Below are positions 10,073 to 21,209 of a DNA stretch of 64,000 nucleotides, piece by piece (positions within the stretch are counted from its first letter, which is position 1; every line of letters begins with the position of its first letter). The position numbers were made by a program, and so were the translations under genes. A model generated the notes under the pieces. That model saw only the letters and a program-made list of their open reading frames with translations, ran no database searches and was not told the DNA's origin. Source of the DNA: Centrapalus pauciflorus. Its lineage: Eukaryota > Streptophyta > Magnoliopsida > Asterales > Asteraceae. Location: NCBI GenBank assembly GCA_020465985.1, contig JAANYP010000413.1, positions 388,725-452,724 on the forward strand, written 5' to 3'.

Positions 10073-10728
10073 TGTTAGGAAATATTCTAATTATGTGAAG
10101 CTGTTAGTTATATTTCTCAGACTGTTAGTAGATTTAATAGTGTAATTACAAAGTTCAAGCTGTTAGTTGAAAAAGTTCGAGCTGTTTGTTCAAAAGTTCA
10201 AGCTGCCAGGGTTAAAGCTCAAGTTGCTCAACACATAGACTTCAAGCTGCTCAACAGCTCAATAAACAGATTGTGATGATATTCAGGAAAAGATATATTT
10301 TGAAGATTCAAGCATATCTACTACCAGAGAAATCAGAGTTTTTCAAGGAAACAAATCAGAAAGCAATATATACATAGAATAGGTTTTCTATTGTAAGTCT
10401 ACACGTACAAGTTTATTCAGTTCTAATTGTCTTTCTGATTAAGTTTTCATAAGCCTCTAAGGTTGTCAAACCCTAAGAACAATCTGTGTTCTTCGTCTAA
10501 TCAAACAGATTAGAGGTGATTGTAATCATTGAGTTTGGCAATACAAATGACATTTGATTATTGATTGTGTTTATGTGTTTATTTGTTTTGAAAGCTTTTC
10601 TTAAAACGATTAAGTGTTATTCCGCAAACTTCTTAATTGGACTTTGATTCAATATAAGGTTATTGGTTTATACTCTGATTAATTCAAACGAGTTAATCTT
10701 AGGTAGTGATTTTGATCTTGATAAATTA
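10073..10728 (+). repeat. CB LTR, left copy (hybrid)
   Basis: A full LTR of about 656 bp, TGTTAGGAAATATTC to GATCTTGATA, followed by AATTA. Its first 250 bp differ from the 3' LTR at about ten sites. From about 10325 on it is nearly identical to the 3' LTR, including changes that the partial 5' LTR at 11511-11688 lacks (GGTTATTGG, CGAGTT, CTTAGG, final TA). It therefore looks like a recombinant of the 5' and 3' LTRs. Confidence 0.85.
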
Positions 10729-11510
10729 TGTTAACAAATTCAGCATACCTAACTTGTTCACCAGAAAATTAAAACGTTTTTCATCTAAAGGTTTTGTGAA
10801 CAAGTCAGCGATCTGATTTTCAGTGTTTACAAAATGTATTTCTACGGTACCTTCCTCAACATGATCTTTTATAAAATGATACCATATATCATTGTATTTA
10901 GCACGCGATTGTTGTACAGGGTTACCAGTAATGGCTATTGCGCTCATGGAGTCGCAATAGATGGGAATCCGACTAAGTCTGAATCCATAGTCTCGGAGTT
11001 GGGTGCGCATCCACAGCACTTGTGAGCACCAACTTGCAGCAGCAACATATGCTGCTTCAGCGGTGGACAGAGAAACACTATATTGTTTCTTCGATGCCCA
11101 ACTTACCAGTTTGTCTCCGAGGAACTGGATGTGTCCCGAGGTACTCTTTCTGTCATGTTTGCAACCTGCATGATCTGCATCTGAGTAGGCAGTTAGTTCT
11201 TAGCTGGTTCCTTTCGGATACTAGAGACCAAGGTCAGGTGAGCCTTTTAAATAATGAAAAATTCGTTTTACGGCAGCCAAATGTGACTCTTTAGGGTCGG
11301 CTTGAAATCGGGCACAAAGACAAGTAGCAAACATTATGTCCGGTCTACTAGTAGTTAAATATAACAAGGAACCAATCATTCCTAGATAATCCATGATGTC
11401 AGTGGATTTACCCATCGGATCGGCATCAGGCTTTAAGGAAATGGATATGGGAGTTTTCATAGACGTACAGTTTTCAAACTTAAATCTCTTTAGGAGATCA
11501 TGGATATACA
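10729..11510 (-). pseudogene. Duplicated fragment of CA RNase H and RT
   Basis: This copies 21210-21998 with about ten differences in 785 bp. On the minus strand it encodes the RT thumb (SRPDIMFATCLCARFQADPK) and RNase H (SAIAITGNPVQQSRAKYND to LFTKPLDEKRF) of CA. It lies between two CB LTR sequences, which a simple insertion cannot produce. The right joint with the LTR piece at 11511 shares the bases ATAC. Confidence 0.88.
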
Positions 11511-11688
11511 AATGACATTTGATTATTGATTGTGTTTATGTGTTTATTTGTTTTGAAAGCTTTTCTTAAAACGATTAAGTGTTATTCCGCAAACTTCTTA
11601 ATTGGACTTTCATTCAATATAAGGTAATTGGTTTATACTCTGATTAATTCAAACCAGTTAATCTTTGGTAGTGATTTTGATCTTGACA
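11511..11688 (+). repeat. CB 5' LTR, truncated 3' end
   Basis: This corresponds to the last ~180 bp of the LTR (from AAATGACATTTG) and ends GATCTTGACA, the expected CA end, just before the PBS. It is what remains of the original 5' LTR. It retains GGTAATTGG and CCAGTT, unlike both full copies. Confidence 0.88.
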
Positions 11689-11690
11689 AG

Positions 11691-11703
11691 TGGCATCAGA
11701 GAC
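11691..11703 (+). other. CB primer-binding site
   Basis: TGGCATCAGAGAC, two bases after the LTR end, is one change from the TGGTATCAGAG that pairs with initiator tRNA-Met; minus-strand DNA synthesis starts here. Confidence 0.8.
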
Positions 11704-11761
11704 AGGTTTTTCTTTGTTTTCAAAGTCAGAAGCTTTCCTTTAAAATTTTTAGTTTTCTGCA

Positions 11762-13900
11762 ATGGAATTTGATAATAGCAGTAGTGGATCTGGGCAAGGA
11801 CTCAAAGTGCCTATGCTCAAACCCACTGAGTTTGAGATGTGGAAACTCAGGATTCAACAGCACATTCAATTTATTAATTATGCCATATGGGAAGCTGTTG
11901 AATTTCCTCTTGTAGTTGATCCTGAACTTGATGCTGAGGGCAAACCCATAAAAACTCCTCCAAAAACTGAACTTGAAAGAAAGGCTAGAATGAATGAAGT
12001 GAAAGCTCTTACACTTCTTCAGATAGCCATTCCTAATGCTTATCAACACCAGTTTAAAAAGTTTTACACTGCTCATTCTCTTTGGATTGCTTTAGAGAAA
12101 AGATTTGCTGGCAATGCTAGCACCAAGAGAAATCAAAAGGATCTCTTGAAACAGCAGTATGAGAACTTTTCTGGTGGCAAGAATTAAAACCTTACTCAAA
12201 TATTTGACAGGTTTAACAAACTAATAGGTGAATTGGAGTGTGCCAAAGTCAGCTTGGATCAAGATGAAGTAAACAAAAAATTTCTTAGATCTCTTGGAGA
12301 AGAGTGGACAGTCTATGCTGCACAGTGGAGAACCAAAGATACTCTTGATGAAATAGAGTTGGATGATCTTTATAACAGTCTGAGAGTGTTTGAAACTGAG
12401 ATTGAAACTAAAAAGAAATCATTTACTTATAATCATAACACTGCTCTACTGTCATCTGAAAAATCTAACTATTGTGATTCCTTTTCAGGTGCAGATGCTA
12501 CCTCTACTGAAGTTCATTATGATGCTTTTGTTGCCAGTGATGGATTGTTTGCTCTAGATAATGAAGATTTAGAACAGATCCATCCAGATGATCTAGAGGA
12601 GATGGACTTGAAATGGCAGCGTGCAATGTTGACTATGAGGGCTAAAAGGTTTTTGAAAAGAACTGGCAGATCCAACTTTCAAGCCAGACCAGAAGGCAAA
12701 CCAGCATTTGATAAATCGAAAGTTGAATGCTTTAAATGTGACAAGCTTGGTCACTTTGCCAGAGAATGCAGATCCCAAGGTCAACAGCCACTAAGACCCC
12801 AGCAAACCAATCAAGCTTCATCATCACAAGCACCTGTCTCTCAAGAAGACAATGTGTTTGACTGGAGTGATCAGACAGAGGAAGAATTTCAAAATCAAGC
12901 TCTAATGGCAGAAACATCAAATGTCACCTCCACTGAACTGCCATGTGAGGTAAATGCTAAACTCTGTTCTCAATCATGCAAAAATATGGTTAAAAAGTAC
13001 AGAGATCATAATGAGAGCATGTGCAAAACTCTAGCTAAGATGAAAGAAAGGAGATATGAGTATATGCAGGCCATAGAAGATCTTGAAAAACAGATCTATG
13101 ACTATAAGGATAATGAGATTCAAATGGGACATGATAGAACATATCATGAGTGGGAGAATAAGGAGCTGAATAAGAAAATAGAGTCCCTAAATAAGAAATT
13201 AGATGAGGCTGATCAAAAGGTGTTAGAAGCTAATAAGAAACTAGAATCTCTCAACATAGATCTAGGAACCTTCAAATTGGCAAATTAAAAGCTGGAACAC
13301 CTAATGGAAGTTCAATTTAAAGATAGGGTAAAATCTCAGCTCAATCCCAAAGAAGATATACGATACAGAGCCACTCCACCTCCATACAACAACAAATACA
13401 TTCATCCAATGAGTGAAGTTGATGATAGGCTTGTTAATGAACCATTAGATGAGTCAATGACCACTGTAGATCCTATCCTTGATAACAGTCCTGAATCTAA
13501 AGAAGATCAGATTCAAAATAGAGACTGTGAGTGCACAGCAGTTGAGAAAGAACACAAAACAATGAGTGCACCTATAGAAATCCAAATCCCCAATAAGAAA
13601 GGAAAGGAGAAGATGAGTGTATGTAATGCTGTGTTAAAGGCAAAAACTCAGGTGAAACTGTTGATACAAATGTTGAAACTGCCAAGTCTAAAGTTGAGAC
13701 TGGTAGTGCAACTTCTGAAGCTGTTAGCACTACAGACTCAGTTCAGACTGCTAGGCTCAAAATTGGGACTGGTAATGGATCATCTGAGACTGTTATTGCA
13801 AAGGATGGACAAAACACCGGGATACCTCATGTCACTAAGTATAAGAAGTCAAAGACAGTGTTTAGTTATGTCAATGCACAAGGACAACCCAAAACCAACT
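11762..13900 (+). pseudogene. CB gag (capsid/nucleocapsid), broken
   Basis: Gag builds the virus-like particle and packages RNA. The ATG at 11762 is the first after the PBS. Residues 15-200 form the UBN2-type gag core (PMLKPTEFEMWKLRIQQHI). The CCHC zinc knuckle CFKCDKLGHFAREC lies near 12729-12770, followed by a Glu/Lys-rich coiled coil (13000-13280). Two in-frame TAA codons, at about 12185 and 13286, interrupt an otherwise continuous frame. Frameshifts follow after about 13640, and the end of gag (QPKTNLVWV) lies near 13885-13915. Confidence 0.85.
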
Positions 13901-13945
13901 TGGTTTGGGTTTACTCCACTACTAACTAAGCTTTTATTTGTGCAG

Positions 13946-14398
13946 GGCAACCACAGGTCACAACATAAAACAAGATGGCATTTGGACAGTGGCTGCTCTA
14001 GGCACATGACAGGCAATTCTGAATGCTTGTCAAATTTCAAAGGCTTTGAAGGAGGTTTTGTTGCATTTGGAGGAAATTCCAAGGGAGGTAAGGTCACAGG
14101 TAAAATTACTGTAAAAGTAGGCAATATGCTTTTCAATGATGTTTTGTATGTTGAACAGCTGAAGTACAATTTATTAAGTGTGTTTCAAATCTGTGATAAA
14201 CAAAATATTGTTGTCTTCACAGCTTCTGAGTGCATTGTTCTTTCACAGGATTTTAAAATACCTGAAAATCTTGTTTTACTTAGAACACCAAGAAAGGACA
14301 ATGTCTACTGTCTGGACACAGATCTTTTTTCCAAATCAAGTAGTTTAAGTTGTTTGATATCCAAAGCATCATCTAATGAGTCTGCTCTTTGGCACTAA
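13946..14398 (+). pseudogene. CB protease
   Basis: The aspartic protease cleaves the polyprotein. The active-site block WHLDSGCSRHMTGN begins near 13978, followed by VTGKITVKVGN and NLLSVFQICD, usual for copia proteases. The domain is preceded by CTACTAAC, a T-rich run and CAG (ending 13945). The gag frame stops just upstream, so joining needs a shift or splice. It ends at a TAA (14396-14398) inside the pre-integrase motif where LWH should continue. Confidence 0.82.
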
Positions 14399-15173
14399 AG
14401 AATGTGTCACATGAACTTCAAATCCATGAATGTGCTGGTCAAAAATAATTTGGTAAGAGGTTTACCACAAAAGGAGTTCCTTTGTGATGATCATTGTGTA
14501 GCATGTCTTTAAGGAAAGCAACACAAATCTTCTCATAAGGCCAAAGAAGTAAGTTCAACCTCATCTTCTCTTCATCTTATTCATATGGATCTCTTTGGTC
14601 GAACATCTGTTTTTGAGTTTGAATAAAAGGGCTTACTGTTTAGTCATTGTTGATGATTTCACCAGATTCACATGGGTATACTTTCTTAGGACTAAAGATG
14701 AAACTGCTGAGCTAGTTAAATCCTTTATTCTTAAGATAGAAAACCAATCCAACTTAAAAGTTAAGGTGATTAGATCAGACAATGGGACTGAGTTTAAAAA
14801 CCATATCCTAAACAGTTTCTGTGCGTCTAAAGGCATTGCTAGGCAATATAGTGCACCAAGAATACCACAGCAAAATGGTGTAGCTGAAAGAAAGAACAGA
14901 ACTTTAATTGAGGCTGCTAGAACCATGCTAGCTGATTCCAAACTGCCAATGACCTTTTGGGTAGAAGCAGTTAATACAGCTTGTTATGTTCTGAATAGGG
15001 TTCATGTTGTTCAATCACAAGGGAAAACTCCGTATGAGTTATTCCATCATAGAGTCCCCTTAATAGCCTTTCTGTCTTTTGGCTGTTCCTGTACCATTCT
15101 TCACACTAAGACTCACTTAGAAAAGTTTGAAAGCAAGGCTGAAGAAGGTTTCTTTGTAGGATACTCCACATAA
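14399..15173 (+). pseudogene. CB integrase, broken
   Basis: Remnants of the zinc domain (CHMNFKSMNVLVKN, CVACL) carry a stop near 14510 and a frameshift near 14600. The catalytic core then reads YCLVIVDDFTRFTWVYFL, VIRSDNGTEFKN and PQQNGVAERKNRTLIEAAR, giving the three catalytic acidic residues. The frame runs open to a TAA at 15171-15173 just after EGFFVGYST. Confidence 0.87.
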
Positions 15174-16115
15174 AGCAAAGCCTATAGAGTATATAACAGT
15201 GTGTCTAAAACCATTGAAGAAAGTGCCAATGTTGAATTTAATGAAAACACTACAAATGTTAAAGGCACTGATCCTGATTGGTTGTTTGATTTAGATTCAC
15301 TAACTAATTCTCTGAGCTTTGTTGAGTATAATGCAGAAACTGGTGAAAACAGGGTTGAAGCTGCCAACACAAATTCTCATGCTGGTAGCACAAATGATCA
15401 AGCTGTTGGTACAAAAATTCAGACTGTTGCAGATTCTGGCCAATGGGATGAGTATACGGTCATACCACTTCTATCTTGTGACCCACCAGGGGTACTGGAT
15501 GAACAACATGATTCAAATCCAAACTATGAAGTGCCAATCCCAAGTTCTGAGGGAACAGCTCCATCACAAAGGGAAACAGTCCCAGATTCAAGTCAAGCTG
15601 TTCCTGAAACTGAACCATCAAGTGGTCCTGATGGAGATGATACAAATCTAGGAATCTCTTTTCAGACAGACAGAGAGCCAACACTCAGAGTTCACAAGTA
15701 TCATCCTCTGAATCAGATAATGGGTGATCCACGCACTCCTGTGCAGACAAGGACAATGGTTCACAAAGAGTCTACTGATGCTGACTCAGGAGTTCCAGAA
15801 TTCAGTCTAGCTGCCTTTGAACATGCTTGTTTCATGTCATAGTTAGAACCAGAGAAGGCATCAGAGGCTTTGAAAGACCTATCTTGGATTGAGGCAATGC
15901 AGGAAGAACTACTACAATTCAAGACTCAGAATGTATGGACTCTAGTTAATCTTCCTAAAGGCAAGAGGGCAATTGGTACACGATGGGTTTTCAGAAACAA
16001 GAAGGATGAGAGAGGGATAGTCATCAAGAACAAAGCAAGACTGGTAGCACAGGGATACACACAAGAAGAATTAATAGACTATGATGATGGATTTGAGGTG
16101 TATCAAATGATTTAA
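15174..16115 (+). pseudogene. CB integrase-RT linker and start of RT
   Basis: The variable acidic linker (15201-15842, rich in Ser, Thr, Glu, Asp) keeps the upstream frame and ends at a TAG at 15840-15842. RT begins near 15870 with WIEAMQEELLQFKTQNVWTL and GTRWVFRNKKDERG, then GYTQEELIDYD. Directly after this the expected FAPVARIEAIRL block of roughly 30 codons is missing, and short repeats (GGTGTATCAAATG twice, 16095-16130) flank the gap. This suggests a deletion between direct repeats. Confidence 0.85.
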
Positions 16116-16116
16116 G

Positions 16117-17328
16117 GTGTATCAAATGGATTTGAAGTCTGCTTTTCTATATGGCACAATTGAAGAAGAGGTCTATGTGTGTCAACCTCCTGGATTTGAG
16201 GACTACAAGTATCCAGACAGAGTCTACAAATTAGTCAAAGCCCTCTATAGACTCCACCAAGCCCCTAGAGCATGGTATGACACTCTGTCATCATACCTTC
16301 TACAGAATGGATTCAAGAGAGGTACACTGGACAAAACTTTGTTCACAAAGTCAAACAGTTCTGAGATTCTGCTTGTTCAGATATACGTTGATGATATTAT
16401 CTTTGGGTCTACCAATGACAATCTGTGCAAGGAGTTTGAGGCATTAATGCACAAAAAGTTTCAAATGAGTTCAATGGGGGAACTCACTTTTTTTCTAGGA
16501 TTGCAAGTTAAGCAAAAGCCTACAGGGCTATTTATAAGTCAATCAAAGTATGTTAAAGACATACTGGAAAAGTTTGGTTACAAATATACCAAAGTTGCAA
16601 GTACTCCAATGGACACTCACAAGCAGCTTGATGCAGACAAAGATGGAGTAGATGTGGACATTCATCTATACAGATCCTTGATAGGATCACTTATGTATCT
16701 AACATCTTCTAGACCTGATATAATGTTTGCTGTTTGTGTTTGTGCCAGGTTTCAATGTGCTCCAAAGGACTCACATCTATTTGCTGTTAAGAGAATCTTT
16801 AGATATCTCAAAGGCGAACCACATTCGGGCCTCCAGTATCCTAAAGACTCTCCTCTTGAACTAACAGCCTATTCTGACTGTGATTATGGAGGATGCAACA
16901 TTGACAGAAAGTCCACAACTGGTGGATGTCAATATCTAGGAGCAAGATTGGTCTCTTGGCAGTGTAAAAAGCAAACAACTGTCTCCACCTCATCTACTGA
17001 AGCAGAATATGTAGCAGCTGCAAGCTGCTGTTCCCAAGTGATGTGGATTTAGAATCAACTGAGAGACTATGGTATGAATTTCCTATCCACTCCTATTTAC
17101 ATTGACAACTCAAGTGCAATAAGCATTGTACAAAATCTAGTGAAATTTCCCAAAATCAAGCATATAGACATCAGATTTCATTTTATAAGGGACTGTAATG
17201 AGAAGAAATTAATCCAAGTTACCAAAATTCATACTGATGATCAGTTTGCTGATCTATTTACAAAACCATTTGATGTAGGAAGATTCACCTTCCTAGTTTC
17301 AAATATTGGCATGGTTAATATGGATTAA
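16117..17328 (+). pseudogene. CB RT catalytic region and RNase H
   Basis: RT palm and thumb: VYQMDLKSAFLYGTIEEEVY, YRLHQAPRAWYDTL, and the catalytic LVQIYVDDIIFGST near 16370-16420. RNase H follows: YSDCDYGGC, DRKSTTGGCQYLG, SSTEAEYVAAASCC, then ADLFTKPFDVGRF to the stop at 17328. One in-frame TAG (about 17050) lies between VMWI and NQLRDYG. The domain is otherwise well kept. It is followed after 60 bases by a polypurine tract. Confidence 0.88.
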
Positions 17329-17388
17329 TTTGTTTTTCATCATTCTTTCTTATTTTATGAAAAATGTATCTATTTAATATGCTTGTTT

Positions 17389-17400
17389 AAAGGGGAGACA
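17389..17400 (+). other. Internal polypurine tract after CB pol
   Basis: AAAGGGGAGACA lies 61 bases after the RNase H stop and 3.1 kb before the PPT next to the 3' LTR. CA and CC have equivalents. Confidence 0.55.
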
Positions 17401-17435
17401 CTATTTCATTCGGATATGCTTATTTTTCAACTAAC

Positions 17436-17490
17436 AGCTTGAGTCTTTTCTCAAGCTGCTAGTTCATTTTCTCGGACTGCTAGTTGTTTC
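17436..17490 (+). promoter_or_regulatory. LTR-start-like motif upstream of the CB accessory ORF
   Basis: TCAAGCTGCTAGTTC, then TCTCGGACTGCTAGTTG, resembles the beginning of the CB LTR (20582-20615: TCAAGCTGTTAGTTA, then TCTCAGACTGTTAGTAG). An inverted copy, CTAACAGCTTGAG, lies at 17431-17443. The same words recur through the LTR. This could be a reused promoter or enhancer element. Confidence 0.5.
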
Positions 17491-17691
17491 ACTTGATCTG
17501 TCAAAGTGTGCAGGGTAATTTGGTAATTTCCATAAGTGTGTGCGCGAGATTAGATATTTTCGAAACCTTTAAAGGTCCCAGTTTCGTTCAATTGTAACTA
17601 CCAGTTGCAAAATATCTTCCACGACCTTTCTTTTCTCTCTGAGCGATTCCCACACACATCCCTGAAACCCTAAATCACCGATTGATTGTCA

Positions 17692-20453
17692 ATGGATTTT
17701 GTCAAAGAACATAACTGTCTTCCCTACTCTCTCAAACACGCTGACCTTCAACCATTCCACGACATGATGGACTTCCTTCGAAGCTCTCACATTCATCATG
17801 CTCTTACCATAAACCCCACAATATACATATCTCATACAGAGCAATTTTGGAAACATGCTTCTGTTCAAACCATCAATGGAGTCACTTCTTTGATTTCCAA
17901 GATTGATGGAACCACCATCACCATCACTGAAGATCTTATACGCCAACACTTGCATCTTCAAGATGCCACAGGTATAACCGACTTATCTCTTACTGCCTTA
18001 CATGAAGGCCTTTTTGCTATAGGGTATAGGGGCCCTACTGATTCTTATACGTTCTTTAAAACTCATTTTTCCCCAAAATGGAAATATCTGGTACATTTTA
18101 TACAACAATGCATAAGCCCTAAAAGAACTGGTTGGTCAGAATTTTCCAGTGTGTTTATCTACAGGCCAACAGTTCAATTTTTCTAATATGATTTTTCAGG
18201 GTATGCTAAGGCATCATGCCCTAAAACATGGGAATATTTTGATGTATCCTAGATTTTTGGCTGAATTATTGCAAGAACTTGCAGTAATTTCAATGTACAT
18301 AAAAGGATTCATGTTTCCCATAGGCACTCTTTACCAACAATAAAACGTCTTCTAAAAAGAAGTGCCAATTTTTTGTCTGTTGATGTCCCATTGCCCTCTG
18401 CAATGTTGGGCATCAATCCCACTAAACAGAGGAGAAGGTCCTAAGCAGGCTCAGCCTAACATCACTGCTTCACCCCCAGGACCCCAACCCACTCCTCATG
18501 ATACAAATAATCCCTCTGATCCTTTTGTAAATCCCTCATCCCCACTCATATTATACAAAAGAGGAAGGCGTTAAGGAGCTCCTTCCTCCTCAGCCCAAAT
18601 ACAATAGCCAAATGTCTCTGTGCAGGAGGACACTCCTGCACAGAATATCCAAAGGGCACCCACTGTGGACTCTCCCATCCTCAATTTGGAGGTGGACATC
18701 TCAACAGAAGATGTCCATATGGGTACTGTGGCTGACACTACTGTTGTTTCTGCACAAGAGGCACAGGACAGTGTCAACATACTTAAGACCACACCCATGG
18801 CAACAGAGGGTGTGCAAGCACCTTCTGGAAGTCCCCAGAACCAAGAAAAGAGGGGCCCAGAAGCTTCAACTTCTGGAATTCCTGCCAGTGATAGATCGCA
18901 AACACAACACTCTTTTGCTGATCTTGAGGCTAGTCTGCAACTTATGATTTTAACGGATCCTCAGCTGAAACCTGTTGTGGCAGTATTGGAATATTATCAG
19001 TCCATTATTGCTACACAGGGGCACAAATCAGAGCACTTCAACAGACAGTAGCCGCTCAAAATCAGAGGATGGATTATTTTCATAAGGGGTTCACCCTCTG
19101 TGGAAATAAGATCATTCACCTTGAGAAGATGATTCGAACCCTCATGGGAAAGGTTGTAGGTCCTCCTGACCAAACCAATGCATCCAAAAAGGGGGAGAAT
19201 CAGGAGATCCCTAAATCAGTCCAAGAAGCTCCAGCTCCTACTCCAACAGTCCAAATTTCTAGGCTAACAGTCCCGACAGCTACTCAAGTTGTTAGCCTAG
19301 AAATTCAAGCTGCTCCCACAAGAACAACAAGAGTTGTTATTAGAGAAGGCAGTCAAGCTCCCATTAGTACAGTCTAAGCTACATCCTCTGCAACTAAGGA
19401 TAAGGGCAAGGTCATTCTCATAGAATCTCCAAAGTACAAATTTCATCCAGAGATGCCCAGGTTGCTCATGATGCTGAATTTGCTAGATAGTTAGCAGAGG
19501 AACAAGATGAAATTCTGGACTAGCAAACTCATGCTCCAATGCAAGAAGATGAAACCTTAGGTGCCTACCTCAAAGGGTTTGTGGTTAAACAGAATGAGAA
19601 GAAAAGGAAAATGCCAACAGGGCATTCAAAGGCAGAGCACAGAAACTTTTTGATCAATTTTTCCTACTCAGCTGGAATTCCAAAGAAGATGGCTCAGTCG
19701 ATGAATACAGAGAGGCTGCAAGATATTCATGATAAAGAAATGGAAAAACGAAAAACAGCTAAAGTCTCCCATCAAGTCCAAAGCCAACAGTAATCAAGTC
19801 AAGCTGGTGCAAGTAATCCAGATCCACCTGTTCAAGCTGTTGCTTCTAATCCACAATCAGAAGCAATCTCTCAAGCAAAGCTTGATCAGGTAAAGAGGGT
19901 GTTGTTTGAACATCAGCTTCAGAAAGTAATGGAGATTGAAAAGTCCCTAGACCAGCATGATTTCTCAAAACCTCTTATTACATACTGGTATGCTAAGCCA
20001 ATGGATAACATTGACTTAAGATATCATTTTGTAGTAAGAAGAGAAACTGGTCCTGAGGAAGAATATAAGAGTATGATACATATAGTCCAAGGGATGACCA
20101 GAGATGAGCTTACAAGAATGCATAATGTTGGATCTGTGACCCAAGTCTGATCCTCTCTTCCACCGGTCAAGCAGGCTATCAAAGATCTAAAAAGCATTTT
20201 TGATCCAGAGTCAAGAAGAAAAGATATAGAAGATGCCAAGGAGATGAAGATTGCACAGGTTGATCTGTTTGTCAAATCAAAGACATACAGACTCAAATTT
20301 GCAAATGGATTCGGCATGTACTTCAATTTTGAATTTTATGATCTTCCAAAGGCATTGTTAGTACAGATGATATCAGTGAGGATATATTGTGATAGAGAAG
20401 ATCTGAAGAGAGAATTTTTGAAGGTTGTTAAGCAGAAACTTTCACAATTGTAA
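17692..20453 (+). pseudogene. CB accessory ORF (third ORF after pol), broken
   Basis: The ATG at 17692 opens 165 codons with the conserved N-terminal order: EQFWKHASVQ, LIRQHLHLQD, IGYRGPTDSY and KWKYLVHFIQQCISPK. A shift near 18160 leads to FNFSNMIFQGML and ILMYPRFLAELL. A Pro/Gln/Thr-rich middle follows (18360-19380), then a basic Lys/Glu-rich part (19539-19793) and a C-terminal part (19899-20453) ending about 95 bp before the PPT. CA and CC have counterparts. I recall similar ORFs in copia polyproteins of Asteraceae; the function is unknown. Confidence 0.75.
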
Positions 20454-20549
20454 GTTTTTGGATTCCTTAGTTTGTAAATAACAGTTTTACTTTGTTATAT
20501 TTCCTTATTTGTATAGAAACTTAAAGTCTTGTGTAAAGAATTTAAGTTA

Positions 20550-20557
20550 GGGGGAGA
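20550..20557 (+). other. CB polypurine tract
   Basis: GGGGGAGA immediately precedes the 3' LTR start at 20559. Confidence 0.85.
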
Positions 20558-20558
20558 T

Positions 20559-21209
20559 TGTTAGGAAATATTCTAAGTATGTCAAGCTGTTAGTTAGATT
20601 TCTCAGACTGTTAGTAGATTTAATAGTGTAATTACAAAGTTTAAGCTGTTAGTTGAAAAAGTTCGAGCTGTTTGTTCAAAAGTTCAAGTTGCCAGGGTTA
20701 AAGCTCAAGCTGCTCAACACATAGACTTCAAGCTGCTCAACAGCTCAATAAACATATTGTGCTGCTATTAAGGAAAAGATATATTTTGAAGATTCAAGCA
20801 TATCTACTATCAGAGAAATCAGAGTTTTTCAAGGAAACAAATCAGAAAGCAATATATACATAGAATAGGTTTTCTATTGTAAGTCTACACGTACAAGTTT
20901 ATTCAGTTCTAATTGTCTTTCTGATTAAGTTTTCATAAGCCTCTAAGGTTGTCAAACCCTAAGAACAATCTGTGTTCTTCGTCTAATCAAACAGATTAGA
21001 GGTGATTGTAATCATTGAGTTTGGCAATACAAATGACATTTGATTATTGATTGTGTTTATGTGTTTATTTGTTTTGAAAGCTTTTCTTAAAACGATTAAG
21101 TGTTATTCCGCAAACTTCTTAATTGGACTTTGATTCAATATAAGGTTATTGGTTTATACTCTGATTAATTCAAACGAGTTAATCTTAGGTAGTGATTTTG
21201 ATCTTGATA
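20559..21209 (+). repeat. CB 3' LTR
   Basis: 651 bp from TGTTAGGAAATATTC to GATCTTGATA, followed by the AATTA target duplication. The expected terminal CA has become TA. Confidence 0.92.

Larger units (their letters stand above)
10073..21209 (+). mobile_element. Ty1/copia element CB with rearranged 5' end
   Basis: The element sits in the 3' noncoding part of CA and has AATTA duplications. Its order is a complete LTR (10073-10728), a duplicated piece of flanking CA (10729-11510), the 3' end of a second LTR (11511-11688), PBS, gag, protease, integrase, RT, RNase H, internal PPT, accessory ORF, PPT and 3' LTR (20559-21209). Pol has several in-frame stops, two or more frameshifts and a roughly 30-codon deletion in RT, so it is inactive. 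The 5' arrangement implies recombination after insertion. Confidence 0.92.

Noticed and set aside
10729..11510. An independent reverse-oriented copia insertion inside the CB LTR
   Set aside because: It is about 99% identical to the CA segment at 21210-21998, begins with the CB target duplication and has no LTRs, so it is a copied flank.
15319..15651. A 110-codon frame in the CB linker
   Set aside because: It is an out-of-frame shadow of the integrase-RT linker, which keeps the pol frame.
17692..20453. Envelope-like glycoprotein for the third ORF
   Set aside because: I see no signal peptide, transmembrane helix or glycoprotein pattern; the ends are soluble-looking and the middle is disordered and basic.
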